In this document: positions 10,746 to 24,366 of the stretch, piece by piece | Layout of the letters: each line of letters starts with the position of its first letter | Position numbering within the stretch: the first letter of the stretch is position 1 | Assembly (NCBI GenBank): GCA_036971615.1 | Contig: JAYKKR010000024.1 | Span: 186,001 to 250,000 of the forward strand | Reading direction: 5' to 3' | DNA: 64,000 nt | Source: Amyloporia xantha | Taxonomy: Eukaryota > Basidiomycota > Agaricomycetes > Polyporales > Adustoporiaceae | Notes under the pieces: generated by a model | What the model saw: the letters and a program-made list of their open reading frames with translations, nothing else | Told to the model about the DNA's origin: nothing | Databases searched by the model: none | Made by a program: the position numbers and the translations under genes

Positions 10746-12913
10746 TTAAAAGTTGAAGAAACGAGAGTTTCTCCGAGCGGGCGCAGCGGTCTTCGAGGCC
10801 AAAGCAGCCGACAGAGACAGATTTGGGACGGCTGAGACCTTAGGAGGCACGTTCAAGGGCGCCTCCTTGCTCTGGTAAGCCACCTTGACAGCTTTTGCTG
10901 CGGCGTTCGAGGCGCAAGCGCCGTCGTCAGTCCAGTCGCCTGCAGAGCCTGCGAGAGGTTCGTCAGTCCTGGTGACTACAATCAGCCTGGAATTGGGCTT
11001 ACCTCCGGGAGCATCAGCGTAGCTCCACCATTTCGCCGTCCAAAGATCGCCACTGCGAAAGTAGTCAGTACACAGCTCGAATAAGGCTGACTTTACGGCT
11101 GCTCACTTATAGACGACCTGGTCACCACCCTCGTACTAATGCGCGCAAGGCATTCATTGTTAGTCACGGGCTGGGGGGAATCATGATCCATCACTTACCG
11201 CCACATTCGAGACCCACGCAGCAACTCCTGCGCAATCACCTGAGCCACTCGACGAAGTAGTGGTTGGAGCGGCTGCCGATGTCGTCGATGTCGTGGTCGG
11301 AGCAGCCGTAGTAGTGGCTGCAGTAGTGGTGGTCGGTGTAGAAACTGTACTGGTAGGTGCAGTAGTCGCACCACCTTCCGTGATCGAGCTCTTAATTTGT
11401 TCATCATAACGATCGTTTGCTATACAAGCGTTAGAAACAAGTACACCTTCGCTGCGGCCACAACTCAGGATAACTTACCGTAGGCCTGGGAGGCGTCCCA
11501 AAGCATAATTCCTCCGAAAGAAGAGTACTGTTCGCGCGTCTGGACTGCAATCGTTCCCAGAGTCGAGGCGTCAACGTATCCAGAGCCAGCAGCTGCAGAC
11601 GCCGCTGGCGCTCCGATGTAAACTTTCACATTAGGGTTAGGCGACGTCTCCTTCGCCCAGTTGTCCCTGGTAGCACGTCAGCAGACGTTCAAAAAGAGCG
11701 CCCGGGTCCCATACCAAGTACCAAAGTCCCAATCGTTAGAGTCGTCGTAGTTGGTCAGTTCACAGTAGTTGTTGTCTATATATGAGAGGTCAGCTCAAAC
11801 ATTGGATACCATTTTTAATGTTGTAATACGCACAGAACTGGACATAAACTGCATCAAATGGCTCCGCATTGATGACGCTGCAGGGAAGTTCAATTTCTGC
11901 ACGGATATGTATCAGATTCAGACACACCTTCCTACATATGCGTCAGGGTACGGGCATTGTGGCGCAGCTGTTATATAATAACTAGATCGAAGCCCGTTTA
12001 GGAGCGTCCAGGTAATGAAGGCGGGTTGCTCACGATTTGCTTCCTCCGTTCATAAGGGAACGAAGCGAGGAGACAAACGTGGGGAAATACTCCGTAGAGC
12101 CTCCCTCGATGTCCAAGTCAATCCTGGAAGATTGGACTCTTTGAATGGCCTGATATATCCGTTTAAAAGCAGGACTACCCACCCATCTAGCACAGCAGCG
12201 CCGAAAGGACGAATGCTGCTAGATCCTCCAAGGAACAGGTCCCAAATTGTGTTCGCAAACTGTTCTGCTTGACTGTCGTTGGCAAAGCCAGCAGAGCCCG
12301 TTGCACCACCGAGACTCATAGTCACGATTTTTCCGGCGTTCTGGCATGTCTCAATGTCGGAAGCCAGGAAGCTGCAGTCCGGCAACTGGGTGCCCTCGAA
12401 CACGGCGTCATTCGCGGTACTGCAGGTCTGATTTGAGAGTCAGCGTTTATAGAAACAATTTATACGAAATCACGAAGCTCACATTAGCCAAGTCAATGGA
12501 CGGCTCTCCACCCTCGCCAAAGAAGACGTTGAGGAATGCAACGGGAAACGCGTCGATTATGTCATCCTAGAAATCGCAGTTTGTATTTGCAAGCGATAAA
12601 CAGGAGACTATCATACCTGGCAGTAGTACGAGATAGGCTGCTGGTAATCAGCCGTGTTGCTACCCGTAGCCCCGTACGAGTTCTGACCCCAGTAGCTGAC
12701 GATAACGCGATTAGAATCAAACCGGGCTTAGCGGCATTGAGACCTACACAGCGAGCTGGAACACAGCCATCTATCAGTGAACGCCGATAGAATCGTATCG
12801 TTCACACTCACATTGTCCGATCGACTATTGTCATACGCACTGACTGGCAGAATGCCAGAGGCCAAGACCGACAAGCCAAACCCGAAGGCGGACGAAGACC
12901 AGCTAGGAACCAT
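10746..12913 (-). CDS. Secreted GH18 (class III type) chitinase with C-terminal chitin-binding module
   Basis: Read on the minus strand. A hydrophobic leader (SSSAFGFGLSVLASGILPVSA) is followed by VIVSYWGQNSYGATGSN, the usual first strand of GH18 class III enzymes. Then come AGKIVTMSLGGATGSAGF, LFLGGSSSIRPFG and the catalytic DGIDLDIEGG motif, split by an intron near 12120-12165. Later parts are KVYIGAPAASAAAGSGYVDA and YSSFGGIMLWDASQAYANDR YDEQIKSSI, followed by a Thr/Ser/Ala/Pro linker. The CBM5/12-like end contains VAVYEGGDQVVYSGDLWTAKWW and the stop is at 10746-10748. Known: such enzymes hydrolyse beta-1,4 chitin, outside the cell or in the wall. The first splice is uncertain: a donor after LPV (GTGCGT) joined to RFDSNRVIVSYWG keeps frame, but it skips a leader-adjacent YDNSRSDN that resembles the usual family N-terminus. 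Confidence 0.85.
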
Positions 12914-15900
12914 GCTGAGACGTGCCGTGGAGGGGAGGGAGTCGAGCTATTCGGGTGTTCTTCGCGTGCCCTTTAATAGCTGGCAGGGCGCTGCGAGACA
13001 TGTCGCAGCTCTTCGGGCCTCCATACCGCTGCAACCGCCACACCTGCAATAGCGCATGTGAAGCGCGTGGTACATTTTCTGAGAGGTATGCGCATTCAGA
13101 TATGATCAGGGGCGTGATTATCACCAGAAGAAGGCCTTCTGGAGGGAAAGAAAGGTCCATGCGGGACTTCATCAGCTGGCAATCTGTGACTCGGAATGTT
13201 TCATACTTCATAAGACTGAGGAAGTCCGTTCTTCCCGAGATAAGCACTGGCGTTTATGATTTGCGAAGGAGAGACGTACATTCGAGGGATCTCACGGTAT
13301 GTATGAAGGGGTTGCTTCCTTCACCTAACCACTTGCCAGTAGCCCACAGGCATTGATTTTGAGCTATCGGGAAATTCCCGGCGTGCATGCAGCAGTGCCC
13401 TCAAAAATGATAAACTGTCGGCTGTATGATGAAGTGACAGATAACGATGCGAACTGAGGCTGAATATGTGCATACGTAGGAGGTATCGGAGGTAGATGCA
13501 TGTTCAACGGAAGATATAGATCCGTCATTCGAACACAAGGCTTTACCTGTCTGCGTCAACCTGCCTGCCTCTTTCCCTGTAGATTAGGTATAGAGAGCAT
13601 ATGGATGCACATGTTCCTCCGCAGCTCACTGTTCATTCAGTTCCAGTTCCCCTCAATTGTAGGAGCTCGGAATGCAGGCCGGTACTATAGCACTGCTTGG
13701 GCTTCGCAGGAGATAAGCCTGGGCAAGGACAACATGGAAGGCAGATCGTGTGCGCCGGCAACAACGCGGTAGCAATGAAGGCACCTCGCTGATAACTAGC
13801 GCTCAGATTACATTGGGCGTCTAAATATCGCCACTAGCAAGATCATCGACGACTCGGACCAACGGACAACATCTTCCACGCAGCCTGCAACTCAACTTCA
13901 AATGCACGATCAGAGCGGTCTGGCGACAGTCGAAATATGACATTTATTGTTACAAGATTTGAACGCCTTGCAGCGACGTCCACGGCGACTATTAATGTGG
14001 CGGGCACCGTCTAGAACTAATCTCTTCGCACCAGGGCCTGTCAAGCGAGACTAGTGGCCAGCTCTGGGGAAGCTCTGCCGCTCCTCGGTGATAATCAAAG
14101 TGCTCGCCGCGAGCAAGCTCTGCGAGCATATGGCGCACGCCGCACGGCACATTAGTATGCATATTCGTACGTCTCAGCACACGATCGAATCTGACCTTAC
14201 AAATGCCTGTAGGCTGTCGCTGTTGAATCAGATCGGTAGAATGGGTAAGATTGCCTTTCTGAGCACTCTGGGGATGAATGCTCAATTTATTTACGTATAA
14301 AAATAGACATAGTCTGCTAGCGAGTGACAGCCTGCCGTAAATCGGTCCTATGGGGATTGACAAATTCAGCAGCGCCCGCTTACCTTCAAACGTTGTTTGT
14401 CCTATCTCCACACCCTTGTGGAGCCCGCATGACCTCTGCCAAGTCTTGCACAAACCCCATTTGCAAGGTGGGTAGATACTAGATATGTAGAGTTCTGTCA
14501 AGAATGTGGACTCCTAGCTAACGCCCACTGATCATGTGTCTAGATTGCTACTAAGCTATGAGAGGCCTCGATGGTGCCGGTCGTCAGCCGTACCTCAAAC
14601 TTCAAATCCTGCCACACGGAGCTGACGATTAGTACAGGGCATACAGTTCCTGAAGCACGCGGAGAACGTCAGGTCGCCCAATGTAACCCCCTCGACGCAC
14701 ACGAACACTATTCATTTTCGTGCGGGCCCTGTCGCAATGGTACTCTCATATGGAAACCGCAGCTGTTGTTCTTGGTACATGCATACTGCCACATCTACCT
14801 GCGCGCATACTGGTTCCCGGAAGAATGGCCTCGGCGCCGCCACAACGAACATTCCGTTACTTTTTTGCCGGCTGTATGGAATTAGGTCTTCTCTTTCAGG
14901 GACACCACTGTGTGGTAGCACAAGGTGGCCTGAAGCGTAGTCTGCTCTACTCTTACTGCTTACAAACGAGTATTCTCAGCGTGCTGCTTAGCTGCTCTCA
15001 GTTCATCTCCATGTCCTTGAACCGATTGATCAGGATCAAAGCAGACGTGTATTTCTATCCCGATACGTCAACTTAACTTCTCACTGGATCGTGACGCTGG
15101 GCGCTTGAGTTTGTCCCAGAGCTTGAACGTCAGCTCCAAGCATCTCCGAACTTTATCCATTCTCTCGTCTGCTTATGGTTCGCAGCACTACTCCCAAGAA
15201 GCCCTGGGAGAAACGCGTCATGAAGCTTGTTTCCTCTATCACAATTCTACTTCTTGAGCAAGACCAAAATAAAGTGAGTTAAATGCTCAGATGTATGAAG
15301 CGTTGCCAGAATTCACCCTGGTCGTTAGGTATCTACATCCCCTGTTCGCGCGACATGGTGCTATTTATGATACCTGAGAAGTTCGACGATCGTGCGACTC
15401 GACGCACAACGAGCTCTTTTGAGATGGCTCCTCGGTCGACGATGTCTTCAAATTCGTTAGCTAAAGCAATCTGCTTACATATCGGCTGGAAATAGGGTGT
15501 CCTTCTACGATAGAGTAATTTGAAGGTAAGATTCATACAGAAAATTCTTGTGTAGGATTTCTACATGATACCAGTCGAATCGGCCAGTCACTGGAATACA
15601 GATGATGTAGTTTTCGACGACGGACACTGAATTGGGGTTAGGGTCTTCCAGCTCACTGAGAGTTGTGCTAGCAACACAAACAACTAGGGTTCCCTTTACT
15701 TTCCTCAGGCCTTAGCTACCCTGTATAGTCCTTCCTAAGCATCCATTCGTGGTGAACATGGGTGTGCAATCGATGTTTGTGCGTCTCAGATTCTCAAGAG
15801 CCTGAGACCCAGCACACGACTTATCGGACAGCCGTCATTTCAGTCGTAGCCACGTGCTAGTGCGCCGTGCCGCTCATATTCGTTGTGCTCTCACCAAGCG

Positions 15901-16048
15901 CGTAGTACTGCCGCAACCTGCTTCATGAGTCTGCAAAGCGACTAGGCCGATTCACACACAACTGTCTCTTTCCTGTTCATTTCTCATCGCTCTCTCCGTA
16001 TCCCTCGTCCTCACGCCGTTTCCACTTCGCGAGCACACTGGACTCACA
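12914..16048. other. About 3.1 kb without a recognisable gene
   Basis: Contains the chitinase promoter at its left edge. The longest open frames (12922-13356 plus, 13992-14501 minus, 14720-15076 plus) have low-complexity or random-looking translations without motif or splice support. I found no inverted or direct repeats large enough to name a mobile element. The last 100 bp before 16049 are pyrimidine-rich, as in a fungal core promoter. Confidence 0.4.
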
Positions 16049-16410
16049 ATGGTGCTCGGGCGGGTCTTCCACTATGCAGTTGATGCAGTCCTTATGTCGA
16101 CCGTAATTGCAGGGGTTAGGCGGTCGAGTGGCTTCACGTACGTATACCATCTACCGGTCATATACGAAGTGTGTCTCACTACCACTCCACAATCTCCCAC
16201 CGGCACTACACTACGGATCGCCCCTTTTGTTGCCCCTCTCACGGACTGCACAATGGACTTCTCGCTCTTAGGCCCGATACTAACGCAATCTCTGAGCCCA
16301 CTTTGCGCTCCGCCGCAGAGCGATATCTCGGTATTGGCGAGACAATATTTGACATGATCCAGGGGAGTGCGGTCAACAGCGATTACTTCAAACGCGACAA
16401 CAGGCGATAA
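16049..16410 (+). CDS. Small DUF1748-family protein, probably mitochondrial
   Basis: Two exons (16049-16137 and 16272-16410) joined through a GTACGT...TTAG intron give a 75-residue protein. Exon 1 encodes MVLGRVFHYAVDAVLMSTVIAGVRRSSGF and exon 2 TPDTNAISEPTLRSAAERYL with the tail GIGETIFDMI...YFKRDNRR. This matches the full length and the conserved start (MVLGR-FHYAVD), the SEP-LRSA-ERYL-VGE block and the YF-R end of fungal DUF1748 proteins. Family members are small, fungal-specific and linked to mitochondria; their biochemical role is not established. The intron (134 bp) is longer than most in this window. The gene stands alone between two gene-poor stretches. Confidence 0.85.
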
Positions 16411-17948
16411 TCCGGACGGGATGCGACTGCAGTCTCCGTCCATCGTCTCGTCTTACCATATGAAAGAGAAGGAGGCAGATGTGGGATAGAGATGCATAGC
16501 AGTCAATGTTTGCGGCTGGAGGAATAATCTATTCTATTGCTATGGGGAATTGTAAGATGGCCGGTTGCTACCACTTGACTTTATAACCTCCTCTCTTCTC
16601 TCGACTGATTGTAATATCTCAAGAATTCCTTCCGCATCAGGTTATCTTCATATTGCATATAATTACCAATGAAGATGGAAGGTCAGGCCAAATGTCAACC
16701 AGATCGAACGACGGCGCAAAATCCTCACTTCAGTAGCTCTCAGATGCCACCAGCGCAATGTACATGGTTTAAAGATGACGTATATGTTGTATCAAAAAGT
16801 CTTGTGAAGTCAACGAGAATACTGCGTGAAAGACATAGCCATGAAGACCGAATCAAATAGCATCCTAGTTACAAGAGGATGATTACTGCGTCTATGTGCA
16901 AGGTGAATTGCGTGTCACACACATCGACAACAGATGGTCGGCACAAGATGCCAGTGACAGACGAGCAGCCAGAGACCACGAGGACGGGGATGGAGAGCGA
17001 AATAAGGCATACAGACGTGGCTTGTGCTGGGGATACAGTAGCGCTAGCGGAGACATCGTACGTGCGCGCATGCGCGTCTGTTTCTCTTTCAAGGCAAATC
17101 AAATCGGAAATGACTTCAGAAAATAATGCGAGCGATCAAGCAAAGAGTATTCCTTGGTACGGGTGCCTGTAAGCATAGTGTTTGCGAATCGCTACTGCTA
17201 TCATCTACAGAGTGCTATTCTCCCACCAGGTTTTCAGACGCGGAGATCTGCGGGTGCAATATTGCTGCGTCCGAAGTTGAACCTGGTGGGAGAATTACAT
17301 TCTGTCTATCATCGACAACCGCGGGTTTGGACCGCACTGAGTACTCTAGACGGCTGCTACATGACTATTGCTAAGTACTCCTTATGAATTTCTACCACTG
17401 TCCACTCGGGAGCGGACTGATAATTCTAAACCTGAACTTGAACCTACTCAGGCTCGCGGCGCCCAGCTTCGATGAACGCAACCCACTATGCGCTATGTGC
17501 TATGCCACCATCATATCCGTGACTGCTGACGTACTATAGTCGAATCTGGGTCTTACCCAACATTGTGATACCTGAAGTGTGGACTCTGAGGAGAATACCG
17601 TTAGACTCGTGTTCGCCGATCTTCTGTATCAGCAAGCGACCCCTCAAGCGCTGCCGAGCTTCATAGTATAACCGCCTCTTTCACCACACAGAAGTGACAA
17701 AGGTAAGCACTGCAGCTACGCGGATGACAGAACAACTCACCGGGGGGGCGCATGTTCCGAAATTCGGTGTGTGACATTCCCCGTAGAGGATGGAGGCTTG
17801 ACTTCTGGAGGTATAGCTTCATGATCACGAGGAGACCCATGCATAAGCACGTTGGATGCGGCGATGCCGTCGTGTATATAAGAGATCAACGAACTGGGAC
17901 TTGACAATCCTCTCAATTGTCATCAGCTCACCCATTTGTCTAACTGTC
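16411..17948. other. Intergenic stretch of 1.5 kb without a recognisable gene
   Basis: Several overlapping open frames at 16869-17387 run on both strands but lack motifs. A TATATAAG-like sequence near 17874-17882, about 70 bp before the aldo/keto reductase start, could be its TATA element. Confidence 0.4.
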
Positions 17949-19372
<1,424 letters not shown>

Positions 19373-19612
19373 ACGTCACGATGAAACAGTATGTAGTTAT
19401 ATGGTAGAGACTAGCGTGTAGTCAATTACATTACATGTGAAATGAAATACCTTGCTTCGAACTCAGATGACGAGATATACAAGGGTAAATATACTCATAA
19501 GACGCACATGCTCGATTGGTTTTCACCGCTTAGTGCGACAACCTGAGGTCATTTGCTTGAGGCATATCTTACAACGACCGCACCCTCCTAGTCCCAACTC
19601 TTTCATTTAGAG

Positions 19613-21553
19613 ATGGGCATCTTACTTTCCCTGCCCTTTACGGGCATACTGGGGACCGTCGTGACGTCTTCTGTCGCGGGCATCGCGTTCTGTTTCACGT
19701 CTACTGCCGGTGCGTCCGATTCAATTCTACACTAGACTCATTCCATCCTTACGGCTGGTCTTATTTGCAGCGTCGATGTTCTTCAAGTCATGCAATTGCA
19801 ACTCCTCCATTGCGACCCGCGTGGGGTTCGCCGTGCGTTCTCGTCCAGCGCGAATATATGAGTCTCATGCTGATATGACATGCACAGATCATATTCTGCC
19901 TCAACTCGATGTTTGCCTGGCTCATGAAGACACCCATCGCGATACAGACAATCCAGAAGTGGAGCCATGGATATCTAGAGATGGATTGCGACGAGGGAAA
20001 GTGTTACGGAGTGCTTGCGGTATGTCCCCTTCTCTGTTTGAGCCGGACGTCCTCTCACAATGATGGACCCATGTAGGTGCACCGCATCTGTTTTGCGCTG
20101 TCACTGCTGCATTTAATTCTCGGCGCCTTGCTGGTTGGCGTCAAGGACACGAGAGACAAGCGTGCCTCCATTCAAAACGGGTGCGTAGCGCAAATCTGGT
20201 CTCGTTCCGTCTTAGTTGACATCAACACATCGTAGATGGTGGGGTCCCAAGGCCTTGCTATGGCTTATCCTCGTAATCGTCTCTTTCTTCATTCCAAACG
20301 GCTTCTTCATGGTCTGGGGGAACTACATTGCCCTGATTGGCGCAACCATCTTCATCCTCCTCGGTCTTGTTCTCCTCGTCGACTTTGCGCACTCGTGGTC
20401 TGAGACCTGCCTCGAGAACTGGGAGGCTTCGAGCTCCAACACATGGCAGTGGATTCTCATCGGTAGCACCGCAGGCATGTACGCCGCCGCCATCGCGCTG
20501 ACCGGCGTGCTGTTCGCGTTCTTCGCACCGTCTGGCTGTACGCTGAACCGGTTCTTCATCGGGTTCAACCTCGCGTTGTCGATCCTCATCACGCTCGTGT
20601 GCATCCATCCGACTGTGCAAGAACACAACCCGCGCTCCGGGCTGGCGCAGGCGAGCATGGTGGCGGCGTACTGCACCTATTTGGTCATGTCCGCAGTGGG
20701 CAACCATCAACACGAGCAGTGCAATCCGCTGCGGCGTGGGTCTGGCCTAGGTGAGGGCACCCGGACGACGACGGTCGTGCTCGGTGCGCTATTCACGTTC
20801 TTGGCCATCGCATACTCGACCAGTCGGGCGGCGACGCAGAGCAGGGCGCTGGTAGGTCACGGAAAGAAAGGAGGGGCGGTGCAACTCCCGGCGGACGATG
20901 ATGGGCATGCGGAGATGGGCGTTGTGAACACACAGCCAAGCCGTACGGAGTCGCCACGGTACCAGGCTCTGCTGGCTGCAGTGGAAGCTGGGTAAAGCAT
21001 TGACTGACGTTGAACGGTTTCATACGTGCTGACTTCTGTTGACACTGACATAGAGCTATCCCCGCGTCTGCTTTGGACGAGGAGGAGGATGAGGATGAGG
21101 ACGAAATAGTTGGGGAGGCGCGGGACGACGAACGCTCCGGTACACGGTACAATGTATGTTGATCCTCGATTGAACGACATCGCGAAATGTACTGATCGTC
21201 TTCCTGCACAGTATTCCTGGTTCCACATCATATTCGCCATCGGCTCCATGTATGTTGCTATGCTCCTCACAGATTGGTGAGTCTTTTCCGTCTCAGTTGT
21301 CACGCGAACATCACTAACGACGAATACTGTTGACTAGGAATGTCGTGAAAGCGAGTAAGGGTGAGGTAGACGATGTCTACATTGGCCGGTCAGAGGTCGC
21401 TATGTGGATGCGGATTGTGTCGAGCTGGGTCTGCATGCTCCTGTACATCTGGAGTCTAGTTGCGCCAGTGCTCATGCCTGACCGGTACGTCACTGTAGTT
21501 GTCCACATGAGGTCTCACCTAATTCCATCCAATCTAGCTTCGATGACTTGTAA
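19613..21553 (+). CDS. TMS1: TMS1/SERINC family multi-pass membrane protein
   Basis: Begins MGILLSLPFTGILGTVVTSS with a first membrane segment, then CNCNSSIATRVGFA, FAWLMKTPIAI, the conserved KWSHGYLEMDC and CYGVLAVHRICFALSLLHLI. Next are PKALLWLILVIVSFFIPNGF and a run of further hydrophobic segments (about ten in total). A hydrophilic loop follows, with an acidic tract (DEEEDEDEDEIVGE). The C-terminal part is YSWFHIIFAIGSMYVAMLLTDW and RIVSSWVCMLLYIWSLVAPV, ending DRFDDL. Family members are eukaryotic 10-11-helix proteins linked to serine incorporation and lipid handling in ER, Golgi or plasma membrane. The stop at 21551-21553 lies 57 bp from the stop of the convergent RAD51D-like gene. Confidence 0.9.
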
Positions 21554-21609
21554 TTTTAACGAAACGTTCGTGTGTATTACTAGTGAAACCGCAGACACTA
21601 GGTTTGTAT

Positions 21610-22969
21610 TTAAGCCTCATTCCTCTCGGACAACAACATACCGTCGCATATCTTATACGGACACCGCGTCCTTGACCGCTACATTTGTGGTGTACGAATG
21701 AGGGGTATCCGCTAACCAGTCTGAAAGGACGCTGACTTACCGTACTTCGTGATCGGAGGATTTCTGCGATGTATGTGTTCGCGCCGTCGTTTTGTGCCCT
21801 GCCATCTGATGCGTGTTTAGCCAGCCAGAGAGTTGTGTCGGTGAGAAATGTGAAGGATGGCCCCAAGGCAGGCTTTCTACTCGACGGGAAGCGCGAATCC
21901 AGGTTGCGGGGAGTTGATTGGGAGGTCGAGTTCAATACCTGATTCTAGATGGTCAGAAACAGCCCAAACAGGCGAGTGGAGTTTGACGGACAAGAATCGT
22001 CAACGAGAATGTGTCTGCTAGTACGCGGAGTTGCCTCATGAACGTCGTCATGATGGCATGACCTGCCAGAGAGTTGGTCAGATTTCGTAAGTACGAAACC
22101 GTTTGAGAGTCTTCACCTTGTGACGAAATTGCACTCAACAGCGGGCCGAGCAGGGGGGTTATGGTATCGATCACAACAAGGCGAACGAGAGGTCCGAGTG
22201 GCGGATCTATCTGAACATGAGAAATTGCTGTGAGACATGAGCTGCAGAAGAAGGATGCGTGACACACGCTAAGCGACGCGCGCAACTCTTCCAGCACGTC
22301 GTGCGCGGCCTCGATATCGAACGCCAGTGCTACTTGCAGTCTCTCCAGCACTGTGGGCGCTGCCTTGACAGCCAGAACCAGGTTCAGATACCAGAAACAA
22401 AGGTAAGACGAGCAGCAAGACAAGAACCTCGCCACTATACGAATTCAGCAGTATAGGTATTCGTTCAGGAGAGAAGTCCCCCGTAGTGTCGATCCAGAGA
22501 GCACCAGAGTCGTACACCGTCGACAGATGTCGCAGCACCACTTGCAAAGCGAAAGCCTGCCAGAATTGATTTTGTCGCGTTCTGACATAGGTCTAGCCAA
22601 AGAGCTCACTGTCTTCCCAGATCCTCTGTCGCCCGAGACCTCCACAACGCGAGGAGGCTGCAGCCCGCCCAGTAGCGCGTCCAACTCCGGCACACCGCTC
22701 GAAAGCTCACTGTTGGCATTCTCTTGCCGCCGCTTCTGCGTCATATCCAACAGCTGGTCTCCGCGGACAGCAGGTGCGGCCGCTTGCGCCGTCACCTGTG
22801 CGACCACGTCGAGGAAGTCCTGCAGGCCCACGGTGCCTTGTGGTAGTTTTCGAAATATATCAGTAGGACTACTCGAGAAGAGCAGATCTGTGTCGGTCTT
22901 GATATTGCAGTCGGTTAGAGCATTGAGGAGCGCTTGTGGTAAAGCAGGTACGAGCGATTGAAGGCGCAT
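21610..22969 (-). CDS. RAD51D: RAD51D-like recombinase paralog
   Basis: Minus strand from MRLQSLVPALPQALLNALTD. A helical N-terminal domain is followed by ELSSGVPELDALLGGLQPPRV, a Walker A motif in VSGDRGSGKT, and GALWIDTTGDFSPERI. Then come LERLQVALAFDIEAAHDVLE and the Walker B strand RLVVIDTITPLLGPLLS. SSRKPALGPSFTFLTDTTLW matches the RAD51D sequence around its PALG motif. The end joins ILRSRST to RSRTRCPYKI, a typical Rad51-paralog tail, with the stop at 21610-21612. Known: RAD51D works with other RAD51 paralogs to load or stabilise RAD51 on single-stranded DNA in homologous recombination. An upstream in-frame ATG at 23002 could extend the protein by 11 residues. Assignment to RAD51D rather than another paralog rests on the HAFDI-LQELR and KPALG regions. 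Confidence 0.82.
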
Positions 22970-23213
22970 GTTGAGACAGAGGGGAAAGCGTTTGAGAACC
23001 AAAATGACAGCCAGCTACAGTCGATGTGTGGTACCTATAAAACACTGGAAGGTGATCCAATAATTTATGCAAAGCAGAGAAGTTCAATACAGGAGAGAGC
23101 AGAATCGCAAGCGCTCAAGCAACGCCCAAGCCACAAGCGCATCGAGCGCAATTGAGCTCGACCACCGTTCACTTCCGTCTCACTGTCCCGCATCTGTGAC
23201 AATATTCGCAGTC
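22970..23213. promoter_or_regulatory. Shared intergenic promoter region of RAD51D-like gene and MED22
   Basis: Only 244 bp separate the two divergent start codons, so both promoters must lie here or overlap the 5' ends. No clear TATA box was seen. The head-to-head arrangement is inferred from the two gene models. Confidence 0.6.
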
Positions 23214-23812
23214 ATGTCTGTCGCTCCGCAAACCGACGTGTCAAGACCGTCCGCTCTGCCCACTGCAAAACTACTTCAGCGCAGCGCTGTGCCACAGATC
23301 GACCAAAATTCGGGCGAATACCTGGATGCCATCGAAGAAGAATGGAACAAGAAAGTCGATGTCGAGATTGACACGCTGGTAGATGGTATGGTGGATCTGG
23401 TGGGGCTAGCCGCCGTGAGTGTAGTATCACCTCTACAAGTACGGAACCATCAATTGAAGAGCGGGCGAAGATCGGGGACAAGGATAAATTCCGTATTGCA
23501 CAGGAATCATATCAGGCTGAATGCCGGGCAGAGTCCATGGTATGCTAGTGTTCATTTCAGGGCACGCTGGCCGCTCACACTATCCAGATACGTGCCGCCC
23601 ATTCCTTGCTCTCCATCACGCATTCCATGAAACTGCTTTTGCTCCTCTCGGACGAGTCCCAAATCGCAAACCGGCGTGACGCTGAGATGCGCACTGTACA
23701 GGCCGAGAAGGAAGACACACAGAAACAAGCTGCTTCATTGCTTAACGAGTTGCTGCACCCTCGTGGCTCGAAGCCACATCGGGAAAATGAACAGACAATG
23801 GATACATCTTGA
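23214..23812 (+). CDS. MED22: Mediator complex subunit 22 (Surf5 family)
   Basis: Three exons. The first encodes MSVAPQTDVSRPSALPTAKL... to GEYLDAIEEEWNKKVDVEID and TLVDGMVDLVGLAA. The second encodes IGDKDKFRIAQESYQAECRA ESM. The third encodes IRAAHSLLSITHSMKLLLLL SDESQIANRRDAEMR and a polar tail ending TMDTS. The EEWN-KVD-EIDTLVDGMVD and KDKFRIAQE-YQ-E-RAE blocks and the MKLLLLLSDE segment are characteristic of fungal MED22. It is a small helical protein of the Mediator head module that binds MED11 and links activators to RNA polymerase II. Expected location is the nucleus. It is read divergently from the RAD51D-like gene. Confidence 0.9.
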
Positions 23813-24366
23813 TTGAAGAATCCTGTTTGGCTTGCATTGTATAAGTGCGCCAGCGTTGAGAGGTGTGTCTTTCGAGTCCTGCCAGTGGCTGCTTTGTTTT
23901 TTAGTCTCGCGCCACAATATCTGAACGCTCCTGGCCTTGACACGGCTAGTCTGATGCGCGCACTTCAACGCAGGAATCACTCGGTATTCATGACCACTTG
24001 CCCCCCTCCTGTCTCTTAGGTAGTGTCTGTGTACCACCACGTTGCACTACCTCCTTTCAATATGGAATTGTTAACGACGCAGTCATACGTTATTTACGTG
24101 AAAGGCTACCCGCCAGTCGCAGTTTCTAACAGCATGATTGGTGATATGATATGTCTTCACAAGGCAACCAAGTACTAGAATAGGGCCAAGTGGAGAGAGG
24201 ACGCGATCGGGACCGTGACCGCATGTTGCGGGATTGGTGATCGGACCTGGGGATATAGCTCCAATGACATCGGGCCCCGTCCCAGTCCAAATGGCGAACC
24301 CACCCAGCTATTTATTCCACTTCACCAACACGCGGTTAACATACATCCCCCCTATACCCCCACTAC

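Noticed and set aside
13992..14501. 169-codon frame on the minus strand as a gene
   Set aside because: Random-looking composition, no motif, and its neighbourhood has overlapping frames of similar length on the other strand.
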